Source of the DNA: Stenotrophomonas africana
GTDB taxonomy: Bacteria; Pseudomonadota; Gammaproteobacteria; Xanthomonadales; Xanthomonadaceae
Reading direction: 5' to 3'
Length of the DNA: 64,000 nucleotides
Assembly (NCBI RefSeq): GCF_013004645.1
Contig: NZ_JABEME010000011.1
Span: forward strand, 1-64,000
Position 1 is the first letter of the stretch; each line of letters begins with the position of its first letter. Shown piece after piece: positions 16,769 to 26,149 of this stretch. The notes under the pieces are model-generated. The model worked only from the letters and a program-made list of their open reading frames with translations. It ran no database searches and was not told the DNA's origin. The position numbers were made by a program, and so were the translations under genes.

Positions 16769-16798
16769 AAAAACAAAGGCCCGGGAATTCCCGGGCCT
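16769..16798 (-). terminator. Terminator of the second M13 peptidase gene
   Basis: The minus strand has a perfect stem AGGCCCGGG-AATT-CCCGGGCCT followed by TTGTTTTT. It lies about 30 bases after the stop. Confidence 0.9.
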
Positions 16799-16828
16799 CT
16801 GCAGGTCTGCCGCAGCGTCAGCCGTGGC

Positions 16829-18931
16829 TTACCAGATCACCACCTGCTGCTCGCCGGTGCGGGCCATCGGCGAACCGGCCTTGCACTGGAAGGCCGCGGC
16901 AAAAGTCGGCAGGTTCGACGGCGCACCCATGGCGCGGAACTGCGCCGGGGCATGCGGGTCGGTGGCCAGGCGGACCTTGGCGTTTTCCGGGGTGTACTTG
17001 GTGCGCCACACGGTGGCCCAGTTGAAGAAGAAGCGCTGGTCGCGGGTGAAGCCATCGACCTTTGCATCTTCCTTGCCGGCGGAGGCCTTCTGCAGCGCGT
17101 CGTAGGCGGTGGCCAGGCCGCCCAGGTCGGCGATGTTCTCGCCCAGGGTCAGGTGGCCGTTCACCGCCTGGCCGTCGACCTTGTACTGGTCGAACTGCTT
17201 GACCAGCTTGCCGGTCAGGCCTTCGAAGTTCTTCTTGTCGGCCGGGGTCCACCAGTCTTCCATGTTGCCGGTCGGCCCGAAGCGCGCACCCTGGTCGTCG
17301 TAGCCGTGGGTCATCTCATGACCGATCACCGCACCGATGCCGCCGTAGTTCAGCGCGTCGTCGGCCTTGGGATCGAAGAACGGCGGCTGCAGGATGGCGG
17401 CCGGGAACACGATCTCGTTCTGCAGCGGGTTGTAGTAGGCGTTGACCGTCTGCGGGGTCATGCCCCACTCGGTCTTGTCCACCGGCTTGCCGATCTTGGA
17501 CAGGTTGAACTTGTAGTTGAACTCACTGGCCGCGCGCACATTGCCCAGATAGCTGTCGCGCTGGGTCTGCAGGCCCGCCCAGTCACGCCACTTGTCCGGG
17601 TAACCGATCTTCGGGGTGAAGGTTTCCCACTTGGCGATGGCCTTGGCCTTGGTTTCCTCGCTCATCCAGCTCAGGCCCTGGATGCGTTCCTTCAGCGAGG
17701 CGGCCAGGTTCTTCACCAGCTCTTCCATCTTCGCCTTGGCTTCCGGCGAGAAGGCAACCTTCACGTACAGCTGGCCGAACGCTTCACCGGCGTCGTTCTC
17801 GATGGTGCCCAGCACGCGCTTCCAGCGCGGCTTCTGTTCCTTCTGGCCGTTGAGGGTCTTGCCGTAGAACTCGTAGTTCTCCTGCACGAAGGCGTCAGCC
17901 AGGTACGGCGAGGCGCTGTCCACGGTGTGGAAGCGCAGGTAGGCGCGCCACACCGACGGATCGGTGTCGCCCAGCGCCTTGCTTACTTCCTCATGGAAAG
18001 CCGGCATGGCCAGCGAGAACTTCTCCGGCGCGGCGACGCCCTGCGACTTGAAGAACTCGGTCCAGCTGAAGTTCGGAGTCAGCTTGTCGGCGTCGGCCAG
18101 GGTGACCGGGTTGTAGAACAGCTCGACGTTGCGCGACAGCTCCACGCGCGACTTGGAAGCCTTGGCCAGGCGGGTCTCGAACTTCACCACGTCCTCGGCC
18201 TGCTTGGCTGCATCGGCTGCAGCGACGCCGGACAGCTCCAGCACCTTGGCGACGTGCGCCTGGTAGGCCTTCAGCTTGTCGGCATTCTTGGCGTCGGTGT
18301 AATAGGTGGTGTCCGGCAGGCCCAGGCCGCCCTGGCTGGCGTAGGCCATGTTCACGGCCGAGTTCTTGAAGTCGGCCTCGGCGCCGAAGCCGAACAGGAC
18401 GTTGTCGCCCTTGGCGGCGCTGCTGCGCAGGTAGTTGGCGATGGCCGCCTTGTCCTGCAGGCCGTCGATCGCGGTCAGGTCGGCCTTCAACGGCTCGATG
18501 CCCTGCGCGTTGATCTTGGCCTCGTCCATGCCGGTGGCCCACAGGTCACCGACGATCTTCTCGATGTGGTTCGGGTTCTTCACCTGCGCGACCTGCTCGG
18601 CCAGCTGGTGCTGCACGGCCACCGAGCGCTCGTCGAGGATGGTGAAGGCACCCCAGCTGGTGCGGTCGCCCGGAATTTCATTGGCGGCCAGCCACTTGCT
18701 GTTCACGTAGTCGCCGAAGGCGCCACAGGCGTCCTTGCTGGCATCCAGATCGCTGGGCTGGAAAGCGTTGTAGGCCGGCAGCTTGCTCTCGTCCAGCGTG
18801 TAGTGGGTGGCTTCGGCCGCAGCCGGCGTGGAGGCGGTGGCGTCCTTGGCCGGGGCTTCAGTCTTGCCGCAGCCAACCAATGCGGCCGAAACGGCCAGGG
18901 TCAGCAGCACGATCTTGGGATTACGGGTCAC
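16829..18931 (-). CDS. M13 metallopeptidase, lipoprotein (PepO-like)
   Basis: A 700-residue zinc endopeptidase of the neprilysin/PepO family. The lipobox LVGC at about residue 21 indicates membrane anchoring on the periplasmic side. All catalytic elements are present: NAYYNP substrate motif, GHEMTH (His538, His542) zinc site with the catalytic glutamate, and ENIADLGGL for the third ligand. The C-terminus ends in the family's Cys...W pattern (FQCKAG...VVIW). Start is GTG, preceded by GGAGG at 8-base spacing; no ATG fits as well. It is the intact partner of the degenerate paralogue downstream, and the two proteins are alignable over their whole length. Confidence 0.93.
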   Translation of the reverse strand: MTRNPKIVLLTLAVSAALVGCGKTEAPAKDATASTPAAAEATHYTLDESKLPAYNAFQPSDLDASKDACGAFGDYVNSKWLAANEIPGDRTSWGAFTILDERSVAVQHQLAEQVAQVKNPNHIEKIVGDLWATGMDEAKINAQGIEPLKADLTAIDGLQDKAAIANYLRSSAAKGDNVLFGFGAEADFKNSAVNMAYASQGGLGLPDTTYYTDAKNADKLKAYQAHVAKVLELSGVAAADAAKQAEDVVKFETRLAKASKSRVELSRNVELFYNPVTLADADKLTPNFSWTEFFKSQGVAAPEKFSLAMPAFHEEVSKALGDTDPSVWRAYLRFHTVDSASPYLADAFVQENYEFYGKTLNGQKEQKPRWKRVLGTIENDAGEAFGQLYVKVAFSPEAKAKMEELVKNLAASLKERIQGLSWMSEETKAKAIAKWETFTPKIGYPDKWRDWAGLQTQRDSYLGNVRAASEFNYKFNLSKIGKPVDKTEWGMTPQTVNAYYNPLQNEIVFPAAILQPPFFDPKADDALNYGGIGAVIGHEMTHGYDDQGARFGPTGNMEDWWTPADKKNFEGLTGKLVKQFDQYKVDGQAVNGHLTLGENIADLGGLATAYDALQKASAGKEDAKVDGFTRDQRFFFNWATVWRTKYTPENAKVRLATDPHAPAQFRAMGAPSNLPTFAAAFQCKAGSPMARTGEQQVVIW

Positions 18932-19064
18932 TTGAATGGCCTCCAGGCCGAGTGAGTCAGGGAAGGGCCGCAGGACGGCCGTGGGCCGAACGATACGCCG
19001 CCAGCCTGACCTGCAAGGGTGTCGAAGGTCATGGCCGGGCGCAAGGGGGCAGGGCCGCGGCCGG

Positions 19065-19097
19065 AAAAAGACAGACCCGGCAAAAGCCGGGCCTGTC
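19065..19097 (-). terminator. Terminator of the first TonB-dependent receptor gene
   Basis: The minus strand carries ACAGGCCCGGC-TTTT-GCCGGGTCTGT followed by CTTTTTCC. It sits about 25 bases past the receptor stop. Confidence 0.88.
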
Positions 19098-19120
19098 GGG
19101 GTGCTGCGGTTCTGGATGGA

Positions 19121-22111
19121 TCAGAACTTGTAGGTGGCGCCCATATACATGTAACGGCCGATGTTGTCGTACATCGCTGAACCGACATCGGAGCCGAAGT
19201 AGTTCACCGGCGGGTCCTTGTCGAAGGCGTTGTCGATGCCCAGGTAGACGTCGATCTTGTCACCCGGGAAGCGGTAGCCGAACTGGAAGTTGTGGTACGT
19301 GTACGAGCCGTTGCGGATCGGACTGGTCTGTCCCGGGTTGGCCTGGTAGCTCTTCGGCTGCACACGCAGGTTCGGGCCGACGTAGGTCATGTCCCACGAC
19401 GCGCGCCACTGGCCCAGCGAGTACTTGGTCTGCAACTGGCCACGCCAGCGCGGATCGGTCACCCAGGTGACGTTCTCGTCGTACTCGTTCGGGAAGGCCT
19501 GGAAGGCCCACTCGCGCGACTGCAGCAGACGGGTGCCCACCAGGCGGATGACGGTGTCACCCTCGGCCAGCTTGAAGCGGTAGTCCATTTCCAGATCGAC
19601 GCCGACGCGACGCGAGCGGGCCAGGTTTTCGTTCAGCGCAACCCAGCGGCTGATCGAGTATTCCGGGAAGGTGCGGCCGCCAGCATCGGTCTTGCCGCCC
19701 ACCGGTGCGCGTTCGATGAAGCCGCAGAAGCTGTTGTTGATCCCCCCCGGCGAATCCACGCAACGGGTTGCATTGGTCTGCGCGGTCACCGCACCAATGG
19801 CGTCCTTCAGACTGATCCACCAGTAGTCGACGGACATGCCGAAGCCCTGCAGGAAATCAGGCTGCCAGACCAGGCCATAGGTGAAGCTGCGTGCGCGTTC
19901 CGGCTTCAGGTCCGGATTGCCGCCGCTGACGCCCGGGCGGGTGGCAGTGTAGGTGTCGACCCAGCCGACCGGCACGCCCAGCGCGGAGCAGTTGGCCTGG
20001 CGCAGTGCCGGGTCCGCCGCGGTGTTCGGGCGGTTCGGGTTGGTGGCCAGGTAGTTGCAGGGATCGTTGACCGTGGCGAAGTTTTCGCTCTGCGGGTTGT
20101 ACAGCTCACCGATGCTCGGTGCGCGCACCGCCTGCGACAGGGTGCCGCGGGCACGCAGCGACGGGATGATGGTCCAGTCCAGGCCCACCTTCCAGGTGGT
20201 GGTCTTGCCGATGCTGCTGTAGTCCGACCAGCGGCCTGCGGCGTCCAGGGTCAGGTTGTAGATGCCCGGGATGTCGGCCAGCAGCGGCACGGTGGTTTCA
20301 ACGAAGGCCTCGCGCACGTCGTACTTGCCCATGCGGTTGGGAATGGCGTTGAGGAAGGTCAGGCCCTGCGCGGCCAGCGGATCGGTGATTTCGCGGCTCT
20401 TTTCGCGGCGGTATTCGACACCACCGGCCACGCCGACGTCACCGGCCGGCAGGCTGAAGAGCGAGCCGTTGGCCAGCGACGCGCTGAACACCGACTGCTG
20501 CAGGCGCGAGTAGTTGAACGAATTGACGTTCATCCAGTCACGCGCGGCCTGGGTCACAGCTCCGTTGCCGAACACCGAGAACGGCACGCAGCCTTCGCGG
20601 GCGAACTGCGAGTACACGCGGTTGCCGTTGTTGGGATTGGTCGCGTTCGGGTTCAGCGTGGTGCGGCAGACGATCTCGCCATTGGCCGGGTTGACCACGG
20701 TATCCAGGCCGGCCTGCCAACGCTCGTTGATGCGGTTGTTGAGGTTCCAGCGCTTGACTTCGCTCTGGCCCCAATTGCCGTAAACGTCGTAGGTCCAGTT
20801 CTCGGTCAGGTTGCCTTCAATGCCCAGCACGAAGCGCTGGGTGTTGCGCTCCACGTGCTCACCACGCTGGCCGGCGTCGACGTTGAAGCGGCTCAGGGTC
20901 AGCTGGCTCAGGCCGGCGCTGGTCATCAGTGCGCGCAGTTCCGGCGACACGTAGGCGTTATCGCGCTGGATGCGCAGGGTCTGGTCGAACGACGGCTGTG
21001 CCAGGAAGTCGGACACCGTTTCGGTGTACTTGCCCTCGAAGTACAGGCGGTGGTTGTCGGTCAGGTCGAAGTTGACGACCGTGTTGATGCTCTTGCGGTC
21101 GAACTTCGGCTGCAGGTCGGCAACCGAGTTCAGGTCGGCGAAATCACAGTTCACGCAACTGGTTGCGCTGACCACGGTGCCGTCGTAGCGCTGCTTGCGG
21201 AAGGTGCCATCCGGGTTGAACTGGTAGCGGTTGCCCCAGGTAGCCGGATTGTTCGGGTTGAACGTACCAATGTTGAAGGTACCGCCGAAGGAGATCGAGT
21301 GGTTGCCGCCCGGGCCGGCCAGCACGGTTTCCGGGTTGCTTTCGCTGGACGGCTTGCTGCTGTCGTAGTTCGGGTTGCGCACCGACACCAGGAACTCGTT
21401 GCCGATGGCGCGGTCGGTGCGAACGAAGCGGTCCTGCTTGCTGTATTCAAGGGCGACAGCGGCGTTGCCGCGGCCACCGGCGAAGTCGGTGCCGGCCGAG
21501 GCACTGATGAAGGAACGGTTGAAGCCGCCTTCGCTGGCCATGCCGGTCTGACCGCGTACTTCAGCCCCGTCGAAGGACTTCTTCATGATGAAGTTGACCA
21601 CGCCAGCCACAGCGTCGGCGCCGTACACCGCCGATGCGCCACCGGTGATCACTTCCACGCGCTCGATCCATTCCACCGGAATGGTGTTGACGTCCACGGC
21701 GGAGGAGCCGGAGGTTGCGCCGACGTGACGGCGGCCATTGACCAGGACCAGGGTGCGGGAGGTGCCCATGCCACGCAGGTCCATCAGACCCACGCCGGCG
21801 GTGCCGATGAAGCGGGTCGAGTTGCCCAGGGTATAGGTCGGGGTCAGCGCCGGCAGGCGGGTCATCAGGTCGCCGATGTTGTTCGCACCGGTGGCACGGA
21901 TTTCCTCGGCGGTGATGGCCGTAACCGGGGAGGGGGTCACGAAGCCGGTACGCGCAATGCGCGAGCCGGTCACGCTGACGCGATCGAGGTCGATCGGGTT
22001 GGAACCTGAGCTGGCTTCCTGGGCCAGGGCCGGGCCGGCAGCGGCCATCATCAGACCGACCAGCAGGGCGTTGGTCAGCGGGTGGCGGCCGGGAGTGCGG
22101 TTGTACGTCAT
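19121..22111 (-). CDS. TonB-dependent outer-membrane receptor 1
   Basis: A 996-residue outer-membrane receptor for energised uptake of a large or scarce ligand. It has a signal peptide (to about 30, ALAQ), a probable TonB box in IDLDRVSVTGSRI, a plug domain (about 58-170; ITAEEIRATGANNIGDLMTRLPA, VLVNGRRHVG, IERVEVITGGASAVYGADAVAGVVNFI) and a long beta-barrel ending in a C-terminal phenylalanine (GATYKF), the usual outer-membrane insertion signal. No iron-box or heme-specific motif is visible, so the ligand is unknown; many Xanthomonadaceae homologues are linked to carbohydrate or peptide uptake. It is an isolated gene with its own terminator and a conserved upstream element shared with receptors 2 and 3. 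Confidence 0.93.
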   Translation of the reverse strand: MTYNRTPGRHPLTNALLVGLMMAAAGPALAQEASSGSNPIDLDRVSVTGSRIARTGFVTPSPVTAITAEEIRATGANNIGDLMTRLPALTPTYTLGNSTRFIGTAGVGLMDLRGMGTSRTLVLVNGRRHVGATSGSSAVDVNTIPVEWIERVEVITGGASAVYGADAVAGVVNFIMKKSFDGAEVRGQTGMASEGGFNRSFISASAGTDFAGGRGNAAVALEYSKQDRFVRTDRAIGNEFLVSVRNPNYDSSKPSSESNPETVLAGPGGNHSISFGGTFNIGTFNPNNPATWGNRYQFNPDGTFRKQRYDGTVVSATSCVNCDFADLNSVADLQPKFDRKSINTVVNFDLTDNHRLYFEGKYTETVSDFLAQPSFDQTLRIQRDNAYVSPELRALMTSAGLSQLTLSRFNVDAGQRGEHVERNTQRFVLGIEGNLTENWTYDVYGNWGQSEVKRWNLNNRINERWQAGLDTVVNPANGEIVCRTTLNPNATNPNNGNRVYSQFAREGCVPFSVFGNGAVTQAARDWMNVNSFNYSRLQQSVFSASLANGSLFSLPAGDVGVAGGVEYRREKSREITDPLAAQGLTFLNAIPNRMGKYDVREAFVETTVPLLADIPGIYNLTLDAAGRWSDYSSIGKTTTWKVGLDWTIIPSLRARGTLSQAVRAPSIGELYNPQSENFATVNDPCNYLATNPNRPNTAADPALRQANCSALGVPVGWVDTYTATRPGVSGGNPDLKPERARSFTYGLVWQPDFLQGFGMSVDYWWISLKDAIGAVTAQTNATRCVDSPGGINNSFCGFIERAPVGGKTDAGGRTFPEYSISRWVALNENLARSRRVGVDLEMDYRFKLAEGDTVIRLVGTRLLQSREWAFQAFPNEYDENVTWVTDPRWRGQLQTKYSLGQWRASWDMTYVGPNLRVQPKSYQANPGQTSPIRNGSYTYHNFQFGYRFPGDKIDVYLGIDNAFDKDPPVNYFGSDVGSAMYDNIGRYMYMGATYKF

Positions 22112-22200
22112 CGAGTGGATCCCCCTAGTGGACAGAATTCTTTCGCTTCCGTGCAGTTGTTATGTTGATGTTCAGATGTCGTCCTGACTTGACGCGAACC

Positions 22201-22214
22201 TAACATGGTCTTAA
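22201..22214 (-). promoter_or_regulatory. Shared receptor upstream element (copy 1)
   Basis: On the minus strand TTAAGACCATGTTA, 90 bases before the receptor 1 start and followed by GGTTCGC. The pattern TTAAGNNCATGTTA recurs at comparable distance before receptors 2 and 3. It may be part of the core promoter or an operator. Confidence 0.5.
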
Positions 22215-22885
22215 CGCAAATTGGCCATGTGCGGGGACGGCTGACACATTCCGCATCAGTTGGCTACATAAAAGTGCAACAAATACAGCGACTTGGTATC
22301 AGTTGTAATCGTGACATCGAGATCTTCCAGTGGATGCTGAATGGGCTGTTAAGGTCAACTTTGCGCAAAGTGGCGGTTGGCTTTGCGCGGGGAGACATGC
22401 GCGGGGGACCTGAGGGTCTCTGTGCCCGACATGCCGTACGGTGCGTTCAGCTGCAGCGGGCTGGCGGGTCAGGGGGTGACGACCGTCCTGCAAGGTGGGA
22501 CATCCCACCGCCTGCAGCCGGCCCGGCCAGGTCGCCTTGCAGCATCACCTCAAGATTGCACGAGGCGGCGAAGCAACCCGTCCGCGGGGCATTGGATTCA
22601 TCAGGCGATCAATGCTCGGACGGGAGATCGGTAGGCCGTTCGAACGGCTTTTGAACGTAGTTGTGCTGCGCACCAATGTGGCCAACTTCCGCTGGGCTCA
22701 GAGCGTGCCTCATGTTGCCGGCAGTGCCGCCTGACTGCGGATCAACGTGATTGCCCATTCCTTTCAGATCCAACGGCCTTGGGTGTCGAGCCAGGTCGGC
22801 AAGGTTTCATTCCGCGACTTTTCAGGGGGTTGTTGCAAGAAAGTAAAGATTGAAAATCCATTCAGCGTTTTGGCCGGAAGCGGGC
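22215..22885. other. Gene-free spacer between receptors 1 and 2
   Basis: About 670 bases with no credible coding region on either strand. The part at 22205-22375 is visibly richer in A/T than the flanks and contains TTTGCGCAAA and related repeats of TTTGCGC. Reading frames here have poor codon bias. A decayed remnant of a gene or a large regulatory region are both possible, but nothing recognisable was found. Confidence 0.5.
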
Positions 22886-22911
22886 AAAAAAGACCCCGCC
22901 GAAGCGGGGTC
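22886..22911 (-). terminator. Terminator of the second TonB-dependent receptor gene
   Basis: The minus strand reads GACCCCGC-TTCG-GCGGGGTC followed by TTTTTT. A second GC-rich hairpin (about 22928-22951) lies between it and the gene. Confidence 0.9.
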
Positions 22912-22965
22912 CTGGTGTTCTGCAGGAACGCCCCCGCCTGGGCGGGGCGTCCAGCAGGGAGGGGC

Positions 22966-25788
22966 TTACTTCCTGCCGAAGTCGTACTGCGCCTGCACAT
23001 AGATCGCCCGTCCGTAGGCGTTGTACAGGGAGTTGTTGTACGGCACGTCGATGTTGCCGGCATAGGAGTGCTGCTGGTTGTCCGGCACCTTGTTGAACAG
23101 GTTGTTGACCATCAGCGAGAACGTCAGGTTGTCCATCGCGCGATAGCTCACGCTCAGGTTGTAGGTGGTGTACGAGCCCCACTTGCCGGCCTTGTAGCCG
23201 GACGTCGGGTCGACAAAGTCGTAGCCGCGACCCAGGTAGGACATGTAGTTCGGCGTGCGGCCGATGTAGTTGAAGTACAGGGTGGTGGTGAACTTGTCCA
23301 ACGCCCAGCCGATCGAGCCATCGGCGCGGACCTTGGCGTAGGAGTCATACACCCACATCGCGTACGGGTTGCCCAGCAGGTCCAGGAACGGATCATTGAG
23401 CTGCGGCTGCAGTTCGCGCTTGAGCATGTTGGTGTAGTTGCTGGCGAACTGCAGGGAGCCGAAGCGGCCGATGTCCTGCACGTACTTGAAGCTCGCGGTG
23501 AGCGCCTCGAGGTTCTGGCGCGCCACGTTCAGCTTCGGCGTGTAGATCTCCTCCAGGGCGCCGGTGGCGTCACGGGTGACCCAGTTGGCCACCTCGTCAC
23601 AGGTGGCGCCTGCGGTGTTGGTCAGGCCGTTGCGGCAGTAGTACTCCGCCAGCAGCAACTGGTCGGAACTGAGGGTGTTGACCTCGTTCTTGATCTTCCA
23701 GTTGTAGTAGTCCAGCGACACCGACAGATTGTTGATCGGCGCCCACACCAGGCCGGCGTTCCACACATCGGCAGTGATCGGCTTCAGTGACGGATTGCCC
23801 GACTGCGTGCCGAACACCGACACGCTGCCATAGCGGCAGTCCACCGTGTTGGACGGATCGAAACCGAGCTGGCCGCAGCGGTAGTAGTCCTTGGAGCCAT
23901 TGGCGTAATAACCGCTCTTGCCCTGGAAGGCATCGGGCAGGGACGGTGCGCGGAACGCGGTACCGTACTTGCCGCGGACCAGCAGGCTTTCGAAGGGCCG
24001 GAACTCGACGCCGATACTGTAGGTGGGCTTGTCAACGGTATTGCCGGCGATCTTGAAGTTGTCGTACCGACCCGAGGCCGTTACCGTCAGCATGTCGTGC
24101 AGTGGCAGGCGCAGTTCGCCGGTCACCGCATAGTTGCTGCGGTGGCCATTGCCGGCCACGGAGGTGGTTCCGAACACGGTGCCATCGGTCAGGCGAACAT
24201 CCGGGGTGTAGTCCCAGCCTTCACTGCCGCCCTCGACGACTGCCGCAAAGCCGGCATCACCACCGGGCAGCTTGAACAGCGAACTGTTGGTGAGCTGGGC
24301 CCGGGTCTGGGTCTGCCAGGTGCGGCTGCGGCTGGTGGTGAAACCGGTGAAGCTCTGGAACGCCCCGTCTGGCAGTCTGGAATAGAAGGCGCCCCAGTTC
24401 GGGTTGTAGATGTTGTAGCCATCATCGGTCTCGCCCAGCACCGGACCCAGCACGTTGTCGGCGAACCAGTTGTTGATCGGATCGTTCCAGCGCGCATAAC
24501 CGCGCTCATTGAGCTTGTACTCGCCGCGGGTGATGCTGGCCTCGTAATCCCAGTTGCTGCCGATCGAACCGCGTGCGCCGAACGTGACCTGATAGGACTT
24601 GCTGCGGTCGGTATTCATGATGTCGCGGTAGCCACCGCCGCCGATGTCTTCGGGGGCGAACACGCGCTGCAGGCCCAGATAGCGACCGCTGGACTGATCG
24701 AAGAACGGACCCATGCTGATATCCGTGCCCCAGTAGTTGTAGCCGGCACCGGTGTTGTACTTGACGGTTTCGTAGCTGTAGAGGACATCGCCGAACAGCT
24801 GCAGGTTGTCATTCACATCGTAGGTCAGCGACGAATAGAACTGGCTGCTTTCCTTGCTGTTCTTGATCGTCTTGTAACCCGCGCCGAACGCGGAGCCGCA
24901 AGATTGTCCAGCGCGGCGTGTACCGAGGATGGTGGTGCCGTCGAACTGGCCGGCAACGCCGGCGCAGTTGTTCGGGTCCATCATCAGGAAGTCGTCGGTT
25001 TCCGCATCGAAGACCAGGAAGTCGTTCGAGGGGAGCTGGCGGGTGTAGCCCCGGGGATTGTTCTGCGTGGTGATGTCGCGCTGGTAGCCCCAGATCGGGT
25101 TGGTTTTTTCGTACTGCACGTTGACCAGTGCGCGGAAGCGGTCGTCGCGGCTGTTGAAGCCGTTGGCCGCGCTCACGCGGAAGCTGGCGCCGCCGCCATC
25201 CGAGTACGCGCCGCCACGCACGTTCAGGGTGCCGCCGTCCATGCGTTCCTTGAGGATGATGTTGACCACGCCGGCGATCGCGTCCGAACCGTAGAGCGAC
25301 GACTGACCGCCAGGCAGGACTTCGATGCGGTCGACGATGTCGATCGGAATGCCACTGATGTTGTTGAACGCGTCGCTGCCGTTGTACAGCGCCGGGTAGG
25401 ACAGCATCGGGCGGCCGTTGATCAGGTACTTGGTGTAGCCCGGATTCAGGCCGAACATGCCGGCCGCTTCGGCGCCCTGGGTGAACGACGCGGAGGTCTG
25501 GCCGCCCTGCAGGCCGCCGGTGGTCAGCGAGGACTGCTGCAGCACTTCGGCAACGCTGGAGAAGCCGCGCGCCTGGATCGCCTCAGCACTGATGGTCAGC
25601 ACCGGCGTCTGGTTTTCGATCTGCGTCTGCGGAATCAGCGACCCGGTGACCGTGACGCGGTCAAGGTTGGTGGCCGCGCTCTTGCTTTCCTGAGCGAGCG
25701 CGACAGTGCTGGCGCTGGCAAGGAACAAGCCGCTGAGCACGGCACTGGTGAGCGGGTGGCGTGAGAACAAGAAGCGACTGCGAGACAT
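22966..25788 (-). CDS. TonB-dependent outer-membrane receptor 2
   Basis: A 940-residue receptor with signal peptide (MSRSRFLFSRHP...VALAQ), TonB-box-like NLDRVTVTGSLIPQ, plug domain (ISAEAIQARGFSSVAEVLQQSSLTTGG, YLINGRPMLSYPALYNG, VLPGGQSSLYGSDAIAGVVNIIL) and a barrel whose end (YVQAQYDFGRK) lacks a strictly terminal aromatic residue. ATG 25788 has GGAG at 9-base spacing and gives a clean signal peptide; the longer upstream reading is rejected. Receptor 3 is a close paralogue over its whole length with many identical blocks, so the pair arose by tandem duplication. Ligand unknown. It carries the shared upstream element about 100 bases before the start. Confidence 0.93.
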   Translation of the reverse strand: MSRSRFLFSRHPLTSAVLSGLFLASASTVALAQESKSAATNLDRVTVTGSLIPQTQIENQTPVLTISAEAIQARGFSSVAEVLQQSSLTTGGLQGGQTSASFTQGAEAAGMFGLNPGYTKYLINGRPMLSYPALYNGSDAFNNISGIPIDIVDRIEVLPGGQSSLYGSDAIAGVVNIILKERMDGGTLNVRGGAYSDGGGASFRVSAANGFNSRDDRFRALVNVQYEKTNPIWGYQRDITTQNNPRGYTRQLPSNDFLVFDAETDDFLMMDPNNCAGVAGQFDGTTILGTRRAGQSCGSAFGAGYKTIKNSKESSQFYSSLTYDVNDNLQLFGDVLYSYETVKYNTGAGYNYWGTDISMGPFFDQSSGRYLGLQRVFAPEDIGGGGYRDIMNTDRSKSYQVTFGARGSIGSNWDYEASITRGEYKLNERGYARWNDPINNWFADNVLGPVLGETDDGYNIYNPNWGAFYSRLPDGAFQSFTGFTTSRSRTWQTQTRAQLTNSSLFKLPGGDAGFAAVVEGGSEGWDYTPDVRLTDGTVFGTTSVAGNGHRSNYAVTGELRLPLHDMLTVTASGRYDNFKIAGNTVDKPTYSIGVEFRPFESLLVRGKYGTAFRAPSLPDAFQGKSGYYANGSKDYYRCGQLGFDPSNTVDCRYGSVSVFGTQSGNPSLKPITADVWNAGLVWAPINNLSVSLDYYNWKIKNEVNTLSSDQLLLAEYYCRNGLTNTAGATCDEVANWVTRDATGALEEIYTPKLNVARQNLEALTASFKYVQDIGRFGSLQFASNYTNMLKRELQPQLNDPFLDLLGNPYAMWVYDSYAKVRADGSIGWALDKFTTTLYFNYIGRTPNYMSYLGRGYDFVDPTSGYKAGKWGSYTTYNLSVSYRAMDNLTFSLMVNNLFNKVPDNQQHSYAGNIDVPYNNSLYNAYGRAIYVQAQYDFGRK

Positions 25789-25888
25789 GCGATTACTCCG
25801 TGTGATCGTAAGAACGCGTTTCCCTTCCAGGGGCTCGGTTTCTGTTCGGCCGCGCCAACAGGTCATGCCGCGCGCGGTCGCTGAAACC

Positions 25889-25902
25889 TAACATGCGCTT
25901 AA
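25889..25902 (-). promoter_or_regulatory. Shared receptor upstream element (copy 2)
   Basis: The minus strand reads TTAAGCGCATGTTA followed by GGTTTC, 101 bases before the receptor 2 start. The remaining gap up to 26088 is A/T-rich and otherwise empty. Confidence 0.5.
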
Positions 25903-26088
25903 TTTGAAATGCACCGATTTGTAACCAAGCTTGACGAGCTTCGTCACAATTCCGCCCTCTTCTCTTTTCAAACAACAACTTGCAGATACTGTCTGGTTTT
26001 GCCGAGTGTGGCGGAATGAATGTCGATCAAATGATCGTATTAATAATCGAGACATTTATTCGATTATTTTCCGGGTTGTTCATTGCCC

Positions 26089-26116
26089 AAAAAAAAGGCC
26101 CCGCCGAAGCGGGGCC
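26089..26116 (-). terminator. Terminator of the third TonB-dependent receptor gene
   Basis: The minus strand reads GGCCCCGC-TTCG-GCGGGGCC followed by eight T. It lies about 34 bases past the stop and closely resembles the terminator of receptor 2. Confidence 0.92.
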
Positions 26117-26149
26117 TGGTCCAGACACTAAGTCCGGAAAACGACGGGA

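Noticed and set aside
19292..22009. 905-codon open frame antisense to TonB receptor 1
   Set aside because: Shadow of the receptor gene in a high-GC genome; very Val/Ala/Gly/His/Arg-rich with no recognisable protein pattern.
22205..22654. 149-codon open frame in the gap between receptors 1 and 2
   Set aside because: Poor codon bias, low-complexity C-terminal half, no start signal and no family resemblance.
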